DNA of 64,000 nt. Origin: Promethearchaeota archaeon (GTDB taxonomy: Archaea; Asgardarchaeota; Lokiarchaeia; Helarchaeales; RDOG01). Position 1 is the first letter of the stretch, and each line of letters opens with the position of its first letter. Positions 26,996-35,454 of the stretch are shown piece after piece. A program made the translations under genes and the position numbers. Location of the stretch: the NCBI GenBank assembly GCA_011365055.1, contig RDOG01000019.1:1-64000 (forward strand), read 5' to 3'. The notes beneath the pieces were generated by a model. It did no database searches and was not told the origin of the DNA. It was given only the letters and a program-made list of their open reading frames with translations.

Positions 26996-27187
26996 TCCAT
27001 TCAATTTAAAGTTTAAGAAATTTATTATATTTATAAAAAATAAACAGAAACTTATTCGTCCAAAAAGAATAGTGTTTTATTGTTTCTTAGTAATTAAGAC
27101 GAGGAAAGATTATTTAATATTTTATTATTTTTTTGTTTGTTATCATTTATAAGTCAATAACTAATATCTTTATACTGGTGAATTATC

Positions 27188-28204
27188 ATGCCAATTCCAA
27201 AGGAATTAAAAAGTTATGCAACTTCAATCGGTTTTCCTTCATCAGAAACCCTTGCTCGCATCTTCGAGATCTTATATGACGAAGAAGATGATCTAAAGAT
27301 AATGAAGGCATTAAATAAACCAAACACTGCTTCAGAATTAGCGAAAAAAACTGGTTTATCTGAGGCAAGAATTAAAGAGAGAGCGGAGAAATTAATGAAA
27401 AAAGGTGCCCTAACTCATGTGAGTAAGCAGCCCCACATATATAGGCGATTCCCAGCAATGATTGAAATCCGGGATGCCTCTTGCTTGAATCCAGATGCAT
27501 CTCAAGAACTTTTCGAGCTCTGGGATCAGCTAGTTCAAAAAGAAATTTCTGTCTTAATTCCATTTATAAAAGAATTTAATATCCCCCCAGTAGTAAGAGT
27601 AATTCCAATTGAAGAAACGGTAGAAGCACAAAATACCGTATTGGATGCAGACTCCGTCAGGAAGATATTCAAGGAAGCAAAATTAATTTCAGTCATACCT
27701 TGCGTTTGTCGCACGGTTGCCTTAAAAAATGGACGAGGACAAGATTGCCCTGCACCAAAAGAAGCTGTTTGCATGCAAACTAACGCTTTTGCTCAAGCCA
27801 TTTTAAATCGTGATATTGGAGAGAAAATTACAAATGAAGATGCATTACGCCGGATCGAATTAGCTGAAAAAGCAGGTCTAGTGCACATGGCTCGGAATAA
27901 TATTAAGGAAGATATGTTTGTATGTAATTGTTGTTCTTGTTGTTGTTCTGGGATGTTCATAGTCCAGCAAGGTTATAGTAAAGCTATTGCCCCATCACGT
28001 TTCCAAGTAAAATTAAATGCAGAGGCTTGTCAAGGATGCGGAACTTGTGTGGATAGGTGTCAATTTGGTGCCATTACTCTGGATGGAACTGCCATAATAG
28101 ATTTAGATAAATGTTTTGGATGTGGGAATTGCGTTTTAACATGTCCCGAAGAGGCTTTGAAGTTAGTAGAAATTCATCCATTAAGCCACATTAGAGTAAA
28201 ATAA
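27188..28204 (+). CDS. Winged-helix plus multi-cluster 4Fe-4S ferredoxin protein
   Basis: The 338-residue protein begins with a winged-helix domain (TASELAKKTGLSEARIKERAEKL, about residues 35-95). A middle region contains CVC...C...C (VIPCVCRTVA, then GQDCPAPKEAVCMQ) and a striking CNCCSCCC cluster near residue 245. Two standard 4Fe-4S motifs close it, CQGCGTCVDRCQFGA and CFGCGNCVLTCPEEA. Similar proteins occur in anaerobes as electron-transfer or redox-sensing partners. The DNA-binding-like N terminus suggests a redox-responsive regulator, which is inference. GGTGA six bases before the ATG supports the start. It reads out beside argS divergently. Confidence 0.8.
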   Translation: MPIPKELKSYATSIGFPSSETLARIFEILYDEEDDLKIMKALNKPNTASELAKKTGLSEARIKERAEKLMKKGALTHVSKQPHIYRRFPAMIEIRDASCLNPDASQELFELWDQLVQKEISVLIPFIKEFNIPPVVRVIPIEETVEAQNTVLDADSVRKIFKEAKLISVIPCVCRTVALKNGRGQDCPAPKEAVCMQTNAFAQAILNRDIGEKITNEDALRRIELAEKAGLVHMARNNIKEDMFVCNCCSCCCSGMFIVQQGYSKAIAPSRFQVKLNAEACQGCGTCVDRCQFGAITLDGTAIIDLDKCFGCGNCVLTCPEEALKLVEIHPLSHIRVK

Positions 28205-28389
28205 AAAAGAACTAGAATTCTTTTACATTATTTAAGTAGAGCACCGAGTAAATAGGACAGAAATAATCAAAATACTAAAAAAATATTCATTAAATAGTTT
28301 AAATACTAAAGTTATTTTTCTTTAATACAAAAGATAGTGGTATTAAACGATGGATTCGCTTCAGAATTTATAAAACGTTTTTGATTGAA

Positions 28390-29208
28390 TTAATTAATCG
28401 ACTTTGGTTCGATCGTTCCATTTGATTTAATAAATAAGAAATTTGGATCCATACCGTAAAATCTACATGTAAAGATACTGTAAAGCTTATCATTAAAAAA
28501 AGTTCGCATGTCATGAAACGCTTCATGGCTTCTGAAACAAAATTCAAGATTATTATGTTCCATAAACTTTTTAAATGCTACTTTACCGAAAAAATAGCCG
28601 GCACCTCTCCATGATGCTTTCGCATATGATATATTTTCTTTCGGATCATTCCAAATTATTTGAGTAATTAGATCCTCTGGATTAAAAGTCGTTTGATTTT
28701 TGCTAATATTATTAATATCGTTTAATGTGTAAATCATTTTTCGAGAAGGATCAACTGGTATGCCTCCATGCACTCCTAATGCTTTAAATGGTCTAGATGC
28801 AGTAAATGCGATAGATATTTTTGAGAATAACTCAAGATATTTTTCATAAACAGTTTTATCAAAATTTTTTAGTATTTCATAATAAAATCCATAATTTTGG
28901 TTAGCCTCAAGGAATTCATGATTACCTCTTAATAAGATTAATTTATTTGGAAATTGAATTTTCATCTTTAAAAGAAAATCAATGTTTTCTAATTGTTGGG
29001 GACCTCTATCCACATAATCTCCTAAAAAAATAATATATTTTATTTTATTATCATTAATATACTTATTAATTAAATATTCAGACGATATATAATCACCATG
29101 TGTATCCCCAATAATAATGCTATTTGAAATATCATCTAATTTAATTAACATTGATTCCTTTTCTAATAAGATGCTTGCTTCCTCTAATAAATTATCATCA
29201 AAATTCAT
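28390..29208 (-). CDS. PPP-family serine/threonine protein phosphatase
   Basis: The 272-residue protein has the full PPP signature set: GDTHG (residues 34-38), GDYVDRG (63-69), GNHE (95-98) and later GVHGGIP and SHEAFH metal ligands. These bind two metal ions that activate water to cleave phosphoserine or phosphothreonine. The family includes eukaryotic PP1 and PP2A. It is a stand-alone gene. With the kinase-fold gene at 4841 it could serve protein phosphorylation signalling, but no direct link is seen. Confidence 0.92.
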   Translation of the reverse strand: MNFDDNLLEEASILLEKESMLIKLDDISNSIIIGDTHGDYISSEYLINKYINDNKIKYIIFLGDYVDRGPQQLENIDFLLKMKIQFPNKLILLRGNHEFLEANQNYGFYYEILKNFDKTVYEKYLELFSKISIAFTASRPFKALGVHGGIPVDPSRKMIYTLNDINNISKNQTTFNPEDLITQIIWNDPKENISYAKASWRGAGYFFGKVAFKKFMEHNNLEFCFRSHEAFHDMRTFFNDKLYSIFTCRFYGMDPNFLFIKSNGTIEPKSIN

Positions 29209-29518
29209 AAAATAAACACTACACTATAAAATAATTATCTTTTTGTTCACTTCAATATATTTTCTTTTTTTTCAAGATTCTTATTGACTTGTTTCATAAT
29301 ATCTTCAAATAAAATTTTGACTGCAATAATTATAAAAGCTAAAGCAAAAATTACAATTCCCATAAGAATGAAAATAAAATTGAGATTAATAATTCCTTAC
29401 ATGATGATTACAACAGCTAAAGTAAATAAAATTAAAATAATTTATTCCAAATTATCCTTAATTTATCAAATATAAATTATCCTAAAAGAAATGAAATAAA
29501 TGATAAAAAAATATTGAA
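29209..29518. other. 310-bp gap holding a decayed small membrane-protein frame
   Basis: The plus-strand frame at 29284-29475 has an implausible Lys/Ile composition. The minus strand instead shows two hydrophobic segments in one frame, separated by a TAA (see the pseudogene entry). Nothing else is seen. Confidence 0.4.
29247..29441 (-). pseudogene. Possible small two-TM protein split by an in-frame TAA
   Basis: Read on the minus strand, one frame gives a hydrophobic stretch (IILILFTLAVVIIM), then TAA at 29397-29399, then a second hydrophobic stretch (FILMGIVIFALAFIIIAVKI) and a charged tail ending at TGA (29247-29249). The second half could start at ATG 29361-29363 as a 38-residue single-pass protein. 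The composition is protein-like, but the upstream frame has another TAA at 29442-29444, so a decayed gene is likely. No family recognised. Confidence 0.35.
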
Positions 29519-30124
29519 TTACTCTGCTATTTGTTCAAATCGTAATCCATTTTTATCTATTACAGCTACTTGTATTGGTCCACCAGATGCAGTGTCTCGT
29601 TTTCTTGCAGCATCAATTGCTCGTTTTACTAATTGAATACCTTCTTCTACTGTAATATTCTTTTTATAAGCGCTTTCTAATACACCAATACCTACAACAG
29701 AGCCTGAACCCACACTAGCGAATTGTTTTTCTTCTAGTAATGAACCAAAAGGATCAAGACTGTATAAATGAGCTCCCAAATCATCGAAACCGCCTAACAA
29801 AAGCATTGAAATATAAGGAAACATACGATTTTGGAATAACATAACAGAAGTTAATTGAGTAATTGACTTAACAGAAAGTTGTCGATTTAAATCTAATACA
29901 CGTAAACGAATTAATGCTTGTAATGTTCTTACAACGTTCTGGCAGTCAGCTACACCACCTGAGATTGTAATACCTACATTATCTGAAACTTTATATAATT
30001 TCGGGGTATCCTTGGACGCGACGTAATTGCCCATTGTTGCCTGGCTTTCCGTGGCAAGGATTACTGCATCCTTACAAATCACACCCATGGTTGTTGTTCC
30101 GGTTTTAAGTAGTTTATTTTGCAC
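29519..30124 (-). CDS. psmB: 20S proteasome beta subunit
   Basis: The 201-residue protein has a nine-residue propeptide ending in Gly before the catalytic Thr (TTTMG). Counting from that Thr, Glu17 and Lys33 (TPKLY) are in place, and the RDTASGG block carries the expected Asp. Position 19 is Gln where Arg is usual. It forms the proteolytic inner rings of the archaeal 20S core. GTG start with GGTGTG just upstream. The GATATTTAAAC run about 45 bp upstream is a plausible TATA box. No alpha subunit is in the window. Confidence 0.95.
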   Translation of the reverse strand: MQNKLLKTGTTTMGVICKDAVILATESQATMGNYVASKDTPKLYKVSDNVGITISGGVADCQNVVRTLQALIRLRVLDLNRQLSVKSITQLTSVMLFQNRMFPYISMLLLGGFDDLGAHLYSLDPFGSLLEEKQFASVGSGSVVGIGVLESAYKKNITVEEGIQLVKRAIDAARKRDTASGGPIQVAVIDKNGLRFEQIAE

Positions 30125-30315
30125 GATTCACACCAAACCAAAAAATATCAAGTTTAAATATCAATGATTATTATGACATTTTAAATTAACGCATCGTCAA
30201 TAGATATGTTAAAAAATATTTTTTCGATAAAAATTAATTAAATAAATATTATAGGATTTAGAATATAATTATTAGAAGATAATTTATTTAGTTAAAAAAT
30301 ATTTGGTATACAAAT

Positions 30316-30837
30316 ATGACTGATAAAAAGAAGTTTAAAAAAATTGAAGAAATTCAAGAGGATCTTAAAGAAATATACGAAGAAGATCCTAAAGATTGGC
30401 AAGTCTCCGTTTCTAAAAATGTTCATGATCCAAATTTATTTATCACGAATAAACGAGGAATTTGGCAAATAAAATTTGATAGTTTTTTTAAACCAAAACC
30501 AATTGGATTAGGAGTGAAAGTAGGAGATGGTGATGAAGCTGCACGATTTCGCTCTAGAAAATTAGGTCCATCTTTTGGATTAAGACCATTAAATTTGAAT
30601 CATTTAGATTCATTAAGGAGAAATATTATTCAAAACAAACCGATCGATAATTTAATCATGGAAATTTTAGATTCTAATCCGCAACCTATCAAAAAAATTA
30701 CTTCCCCCTTGACTTTACAAGGTCCCGTTTTATTTTCAAACGATCCATCATATATTTCAGATAGTCAAAAACAATTAGATAAAAAATTGAAGAAAGAATT
30801 GTTAAAATTATCAGGTTCTTCCTATAATTATATCTAA
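30316..30837 (+). CDS. Hypothetical protein, unrecognised
   Basis: A 173-residue soluble protein with an acidic start (EEIQEDLKEIYEEDPKDW), a central strand-rich part (GIWQIKFDSFFKPKPIGLGV) and a Lys-rich C terminus. No motif is recognised. Its stop overlaps the stop region of the convergent PHP gene by four bases. It starts 191 bp from the divergent proteasome gene. Confidence 0.6.
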   Translation: MTDKKKFKKIEEIQEDLKEIYEEDPKDWQVSVSKNVHDPNLFITNKRGIWQIKFDSFFKPKPIGLGVKVGDGDEAARFRSRKLGPSFGLRPLNLNHLDSLRRNIIQNKPIDNLIMEILDSNPQPIKKITSPLTLQGPVLFSNDPSYISDSQKQLDKKLKKELLKLSGSSYNYI

Positions 30838-31679
30838 ATATAATATTTTTCTTTATTTCTTTTATTAAATCTAATTATATATTCAAAACCTATTTCTTTC
30901 AATTTTTTAATGGCCACATCAAATTTATGACCAACTTCTTCAGGATGATGTGCATCGGATCCCAATGTAAATTCTATTCCATGTTCATGGGCTTCCTTCA
31001 AAATGAAATCTTCCGGATAAAATTCTTTAGCAGGTTTTCTAGCACCTGCTGTATTTAATTCAATAACTTGCCCATATTTCTCGAGTGTTAATATTATTTG
31101 AGTAATAATTTTTCTGTAATTATTCAGATCATTTGGTCTTTTGTTATATTTTTTTATTAGATCCAAATGTGATGCAACATCAAATAAATTGGAACTAATT
31201 AATTCCTTTAATGACGAAAAATATACCTCATAACAGTCATCAATATCATAATCTTCATACATCTTCATAAATCGGCTGTCATCAAAGGCAAATGGCTTAT
31301 TTTCCATGAAAATTTGATGTATTGAACCATAAATATAATCAAATTCATATTTATTTATTTGATTTTCAATAAATTCTCTTTCTTTTGGTAGAAAATCAAA
31401 TTCAACTCCCAATTTTATACTAATTTCATCTTGATATTTTTCTTTCAAATATAGCACTTGATCAACGTATTGAGGAAATTCTTCCATATTCATCGAATAA
31501 TCCTCAATTGGAATCAAATGATGGAATTTCTTGGGTAATTTTTTTAATAAGAATTCTTCTGGAAAGTGCTCATTGAACCCAATTTCTATTAAACCCTTTT
31601 TAATTGCTGATTTCACGAAATCTTCTAATTCACCTTCCCCATGTCGGCAAAGTTTAGTGTGAACGTGATAATCAATCAT
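30834..31679 (-). CDS. PHP-domain phosphoesterase (histidinol-phosphatase HisK/HisJ-like)
   Basis: The 281-residue protein has the PHP metal-binding motifs YHVHTKLCRHG at the start, GFNEHFP, GVEFDFLP, YGSIHQ, VASHLDLIKKY and GSDAHHPEEVG near the end. The layout matches HisJ-type histidinol-phosphate phosphatases, which remove phosphate in histidine synthesis. No other his gene is present, so a different phosphate ester substrate cannot be excluded. Confidence 0.85.
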   Translation of the reverse strand: MIDYHVHTKLCRHGEGELEDFVKSAIKKGLIEIGFNEHFPEEFLLKKLPKKFHHLIPIEDYSMNMEEFPQYVDQVLYLKEKYQDEISIKLGVEFDFLPKEREFIENQINKYEFDYIYGSIHQIFMENKPFAFDDSRFMKMYEDYDIDDCYEVYFSSLKELISSNLFDVASHLDLIKKYNKRPNDLNNYRKIITQIILTLEKYGQVIELNTAGARKPAKEFYPEDFILKEAHEHGIEFTLGSDAHHPEEVGHKFDVAIKKLKEIGFEYIIRFNKRNKEKYYI

Positions 31680-31796
31680 TTCGATAACCTCTTATATGAA
31701 AGTTCTATAAACAAACAGAAAAAGAACTATTTAGTCATTATTCTTAGGTAATTAAAAAAAATCATTAATAAAAGCGAAATTATACCTGGTGTTATC

Positions 31797-32930
31797 GTGG
31801 CAAAGAATAAGAAAAAAATTTCTGAGGATGGGATTAAATTAGAAAATAATGCATCCCCCGGAGATTTAATTAGTCCTTTTACTGCCTTTAGAGAAGTTTT
31901 TGGAACACAAATTATTGACTCGGAAGGTAGAGTATTTTATAAATTAAAAACATTAGGAAAAAAAGAAGTTTATTGCCCGTTTTGTGATAAAAAGAAGTTA
32001 GTTGAGGGCGGAGAATATGTTGGAGAGGTCAGGTTTGATAGAGAAAAGACTGGAGGATATACATGGAAAGAGGAGCCAAATTCGCCTGAAGATTACACCA
32101 CAATAGTTGTAAAAAATATATATCCCATTATTCAAGATTCAAATCATGATCATTCACTACATTTCGTTATTATTGAATCTAGTAACCATTTAACTGAATT
32201 TCATCAATTAAGCCAATGGAATATTAAAGGCGCAATTTGGAGCTACATTTCTTTAATGAAAAAATATCATAAAGAACACGCAGCAGTTATTCTTTATAAA
32301 AATCAAGGGAAAGTAGCACAAAGCTCATTGGAACATGTTCACAGTCAAATGATTTTTTTGGATAATATACCTTCTAGAATCGTTTCTACTCTTTCCGAAA
32401 TTTTCTTAATTACCGCAGATGAAGATAAATGTCTAATTTGTGAACGTGTAAATGAATTGATTGAAAACAAACCTAAAGTTGTTTTAAAAGAACATGTTCA
32501 TTGGATAGAATATTGTCCAAAACACATATATCCATTTGTAATAAGAATAATGCCAAAAAGACACGTTCCAGACTTATTAATGTTAAGTGAAGAAGAAATT
32601 GATGAATTAGCAAAAATTCTTAAAATATCAACCAATAGGCTGATTGGAAATTTTGGGAATGTGGATTATAATATTTTATGGCATCAAGCACCTCGAGTAT
32701 ATCGATCGAGATGGCATTTTTTCATTGAAATAGTTCCTAGAGGGGTTAATGAACCTGCTGGCTTTGAAATGTTGACAGGTATACGGATCACAGAAACCCC
32801 TGAAGCAGCAGCAGATGCTTTAAGAGAGATTAGAAATAAATGCGTTATGTGTGGAAAATATTTTTACAAATCTAAAGAGTATTGCCCCTATTGTGGGTAT
32901 AATAAAGTCAGATTAACTTATGAATTTTAA
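31797..32930 (+). CDS. GalT-like HIT-superfamily nucleotidyltransferase with C-terminal zinc ribbon
   Basis: The 377-residue protein resembles galactose-1-phosphate uridylyltransferase: an N-terminal CPFCDKK zinc pair, HSLHFVIIESSNH, the active-site HxHxQ as SLEHVHSQM (near residue 180), a second-half CLICE and EYCPKH pair, and a WHFFIEIVPR block. GalT has HPHGQ, so the Pro and Gly are replaced. The C terminus adds a clear zinc ribbon, CVMCGKYF with CPYCGYNK. GTG start. It may act on a sugar-1-phosphate or in nucleotide phosphorylysis; substrate unknown. It converges with dapF one base apart. Confidence 0.75.
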   Translation: MAKNKKKISEDGIKLENNASPGDLISPFTAFREVFGTQIIDSEGRVFYKLKTLGKKEVYCPFCDKKKLVEGGEYVGEVRFDREKTGGYTWKEEPNSPEDYTTIVVKNIYPIIQDSNHDHSLHFVIIESSNHLTEFHQLSQWNIKGAIWSYISLMKKYHKEHAAVILYKNQGKVAQSSLEHVHSQMIFLDNIPSRIVSTLSEIFLITADEDKCLICERVNELIENKPKVVLKEHVHWIEYCPKHIYPFVIRIMPKRHVPDLLMLSEEEIDELAKILKISTNRLIGNFGNVDYNILWHQAPRVYRSRWHFFIEIVPRGVNEPAGFEMLTGIRITETPEAAADALREIRNKCVMCGKYFYKSKEYCPYCGYNKVRLTYEF

Positions 32931-32931
32931 A

Positions 32932-33792
32932 TTATATTTCAATATCAATTTTTCCTTGAAATGCGATTTCAGCTGGGCCTTTTAAATAAACATTATCATC
33001 GTTTTCCCACGTTATTTTAAGATCCCCACCGGGTAAATTTACTAGGTTTTCATTTCCCTTTTTAAATTTCCCATTTAATACTGAACTAACCACAGAAGCA
33101 CATGCACCAGTCCCGCATGCTAGAGTCACTCCAGCACCTCGCTCCCACACCCTTATTTTTTGTTGTGTGCTTGATATCATTTGAACGAATTCAACATTAA
33201 TTTTTTCTGGAAAAAGATTTGTGCTATTTTCAATGATTCTCCCGAAATTTATATCAATTTCATCAACATTTTCAACATAAATAACACAATGTGGATTACC
33301 CATGTTCACGCAAGTAATGTTGTACTCTTTAGATGCAAAAATATATGGTTCGGAAATTACCATTTCATTAGGTTTCCCAATCATGGGTATTTCAGACCGT
33401 TTTAATTTAGGGTGACCCATATTTACTTTTACAAAATTAACTTTAGAATCTTTTAATATGATTTTTGGAATGATTCTACCTGCTAGTGTCTCCACGTTGA
33501 ATTCTAATTTATCAATCATACCATTTTCATACACGTATTTTGCGAAACATCGCATTCCGTTTCCACACATTTCAGCTTCGGAACCATCAGAGTTAATTAT
33601 CCTCATCCTTAAATCTTGCGTTTTACTCTTCTCAATAAGAAGTATACCGTCTGCTCCAATTGAAAAGTGCCTATCACAAATTTTTTTTGCTAGCGGGAAT
33701 AATTTTTCTTCAGATATCTTGTATTTAATGTTGTTGATGATGATGAAATCATTTCCAATCCCGTGCATTTTTGTGAATTCTAAAGACAACAT
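32932..33792 (-). CDS. dapF: Diaminopimelate epimerase
   Basis: The 286-residue enzyme has both catalytic cysteine motifs, AEMCGNGMRC and LACGTGACASV, plus the MHGIGNDFIII start typical of DapF. It interconverts LL- and meso-diaminopimelate in lysine synthesis. The other lysine genes are not in the window. It ends one base from the GalT-like gene on the opposite strand. Confidence 0.95.
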   Translation of the reverse strand: MLSLEFTKMHGIGNDFIIINNIKYKISEEKLFPLAKKICDRHFSIGADGILLIEKSKTQDLRMRIINSDGSEAEMCGNGMRCFAKYVYENGMIDKLEFNVETLAGRIIPKIILKDSKVNFVKVNMGHPKLKRSEIPMIGKPNEMVISEPYIFASKEYNITCVNMGNPHCVIYVENVDEIDINFGRIIENSTNLFPEKINVEFVQMISSTQQKIRVWERGAGVTLACGTGACASVVSSVLNGKFKKGNENLVNLPGGDLKITWENDDNVYLKGPAEIAFQGKIDIEI

Positions 33793-33859
33793 TGTACCAC
33801 TTTAGAAGCATTCATTTAATTTAAAAAAGTTAATAAATTTTAATTGATAAAATTAATTC

Positions 33860-34081
33860 ATGAATTTTAACTTTTTTGCACTAACACCAATGATAAACAC
33901 GATTTTAAATGATTTTGAACGTGAAAGACCTCACGATCCAATCAATTTTAAACATAAATTGATGTTGATTTTTATGGGTCTTGGTGCTGCCGTGTTTTTT
34001 TTATTAATTATTTGGGGAGTTCTTCAATACTTTGAAGATTTGGAATTTGATTTTGGTGGATTCGGAGGTATGATGGGGTAA
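33860..34081 (+). CDS. Small single-pass membrane protein
   Basis: A 73-residue protein with one strong membrane helix (LMLIFMGLGAAVFFLLIIWGVL), a charged N-terminal half and an acidic, Gly/Met-rich tail (FGGFGGMMG). No family recognised. Sec61-beta was considered, but the helix is not at the C terminus. Divergent from dapF. Confidence 0.55.
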   Translation: MNFNFFALTPMINTILNDFERERPHDPINFKHKLMLIFMGLGAAVFFLLIIWGVLQYFEDLEFDFGGFGGMMG

Positions 34082-34166
34082 ATTCAATATTAAAATTTTA
34101 TTTTATCAAAACATTCTTAATACTAGCTATTTTCATCTTTTAATAACAAATTATCTGTAAATCGTG

Positions 34167-34457
34167 ATGGAAATTAAGGAATTTTATGTCTATATCCTCG
34201 AATGTATTTCTTCAAAAGGAAAAAAATCATTTTATACAGGTTATACTAAATCATTAGAAAATCGCATTCAACTACATTCTGAAGGCAAAGGTGCAAAATA
34301 CACCAGAGGAAAACAAATTAAATTACTTTTTTATCAATCATTTAAAAATCGAAGCGAAGCAATGAAGGTAGAGAGAAATCTTAAGAAATTATCAAAAAAA
34401 CAAAAAATTGAATTAATATTATCAAATAAAAATCTAATAAAAGAAGAAAATACTTGA
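34167..34457 (+). CDS. GIY-YIG domain nuclease-like protein (UPF0213 type)
   Basis: The 96-residue protein has the GIY-YIG core as FYVYILECISSKGKKSFYTGYTKSLENRI and KYTRGKQIKLLFYQ with the conserved Arg and Glu (KVERNLKKL). Stand-alone proteins of this type are structure-selective or uncharacterised nucleases. A GTG three bases upstream is in frame. It lies three bases before the DUF362 gene, probably co-transcribed. Confidence 0.85.
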   Translation: MEIKEFYVYILECISSKGKKSFYTGYTKSLENRIQLHSEGKGAKYTRGKQIKLLFYQSFKNRSEAMKVERNLKKLSKKQKIELILSNKNLIKEENT

Positions 34458-34460
34458 TAA

Positions 34461-35453
34461 ATGATGCCAGTAATTGCAATTAAAATAGGAAACGATCCAT
34501 ATAAAACAACAATAGATGCTTTATCGTTGTTAAATGATTATTTAGATGTCAAACAGGAAGAAATTATAATAAAACCTAATTTATTAACGGCATTACAAAT
34601 GCCATTGGCAAATACGGATTCAAATATTTGTAGGGCAGTTGTTGATTACTTTAAAAAAAAACATAGGGGGTTTAAATTCTTCTTAGGAGAAGGTACAACT
34701 TTCAAAGGAACAACTTTTGAAGCCATGAAAAATAATAATTATGAACATCCAAATTTATGGAAGTGTATTGACTTTTATGAATCACGTGTTTCAGATTGGT
34801 TTAAAATATATTCACCAGGAATTGACGGAAATCCAAACTTAGAATTAGGAATTGCTGATGAATTCAATAATCGATACTTGGTTGATGTTGCAAAATTTAA
34901 AACGCATGACGTTTTGGGTTTTACTTTGGGAATAAAAAATATGATGGGATCTCTAATTGAAGTTAGAGATTCAAATAAGTCAATTATTAATAAAGGACCC
35001 ATAACAAAAGCTTATATGCACGGATTTGGGACTAAACGACCTTATAAATTAACTAGAGAGCAAAATACAGGAATTTCAAAATTAAGTTTAACTATTAATA
35101 TTGTCAGAATGGCTAAAAAGTTAAAAAATCATTTTGGATTGAATATAATCGACGCAATGAACTGCATGCAAGGTAATGGACCAATGCGAGGAAATCCTAA
35201 AATAATGAACATGATCATTTGTGGAACAGATCCTGTTGCAGTAGATTCTGTCGCTGCACAAATCGGGGGGCAAAAGTTGTTATATTTACAATATTGTGAA
35301 AAAATTGGAATTGGAAAATATAACTTAGACAAAATAGAAATTATTGGAGAACATTTAGAGAATTTAAGAAATCCATTCGACATGCACGAAGATTTTTCTT
35401 TTTCAACATATAACGAAGATGAAATTTCAATAATAGAAAAAGAATTGATTTAA
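34461..35453 (+). CDS. DUF362 domain protein
   Basis: The 330-residue protein has the DUF362 hallmarks: IKPNLLTALQ near the N terminus, RYLVDVAKFKTHDVLGFTLGIKNMMGSL in the middle, and GTDPVAVDSVAAQIGG near the end. DUF362 proteins are widespread in anaerobes, often with ferredoxin domains, and their reaction is unknown. This copy has no ferredoxin motif. It follows the GIY-YIG gene and converges on the methylase gene one base away. Confidence 0.8.
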   Translation: MMPVIAIKIGNDPYKTTIDALSLLNDYLDVKQEEIIIKPNLLTALQMPLANTDSNICRAVVDYFKKKHRGFKFFLGEGTTFKGTTFEAMKNNNYEHPNLWKCIDFYESRVSDWFKIYSPGIDGNPNLELGIADEFNNRYLVDVAKFKTHDVLGFTLGIKNMMGSLIEVRDSNKSIINKGPITKAYMHGFGTKRPYKLTREQNTGISKLSLTINIVRMAKKLKNHFGLNIIDAMNCMQGNGPMRGNPKIMNMIICGTDPVAVDSVAAQIGGQKLLYLQYCEKIGIGKYNLDKIEIIGEHLENLRNPFDMHEDFSFSTYNEDEISIIEKELI

Positions 35454-35454
35454 T

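Noticed and set aside
29284..29475. 63-codon plus-strand frame as a gene
   Set aside because: Composition is Lys/Ile monotony with no ribosome binding site; the opposite strand in the same place reads more like protein.
33860..34081. Sec61-beta/SecG homolog
   Set aside because: The membrane helix is central and followed by an acidic Gly-rich tail, unlike the C-terminal helix of Sec61-beta.
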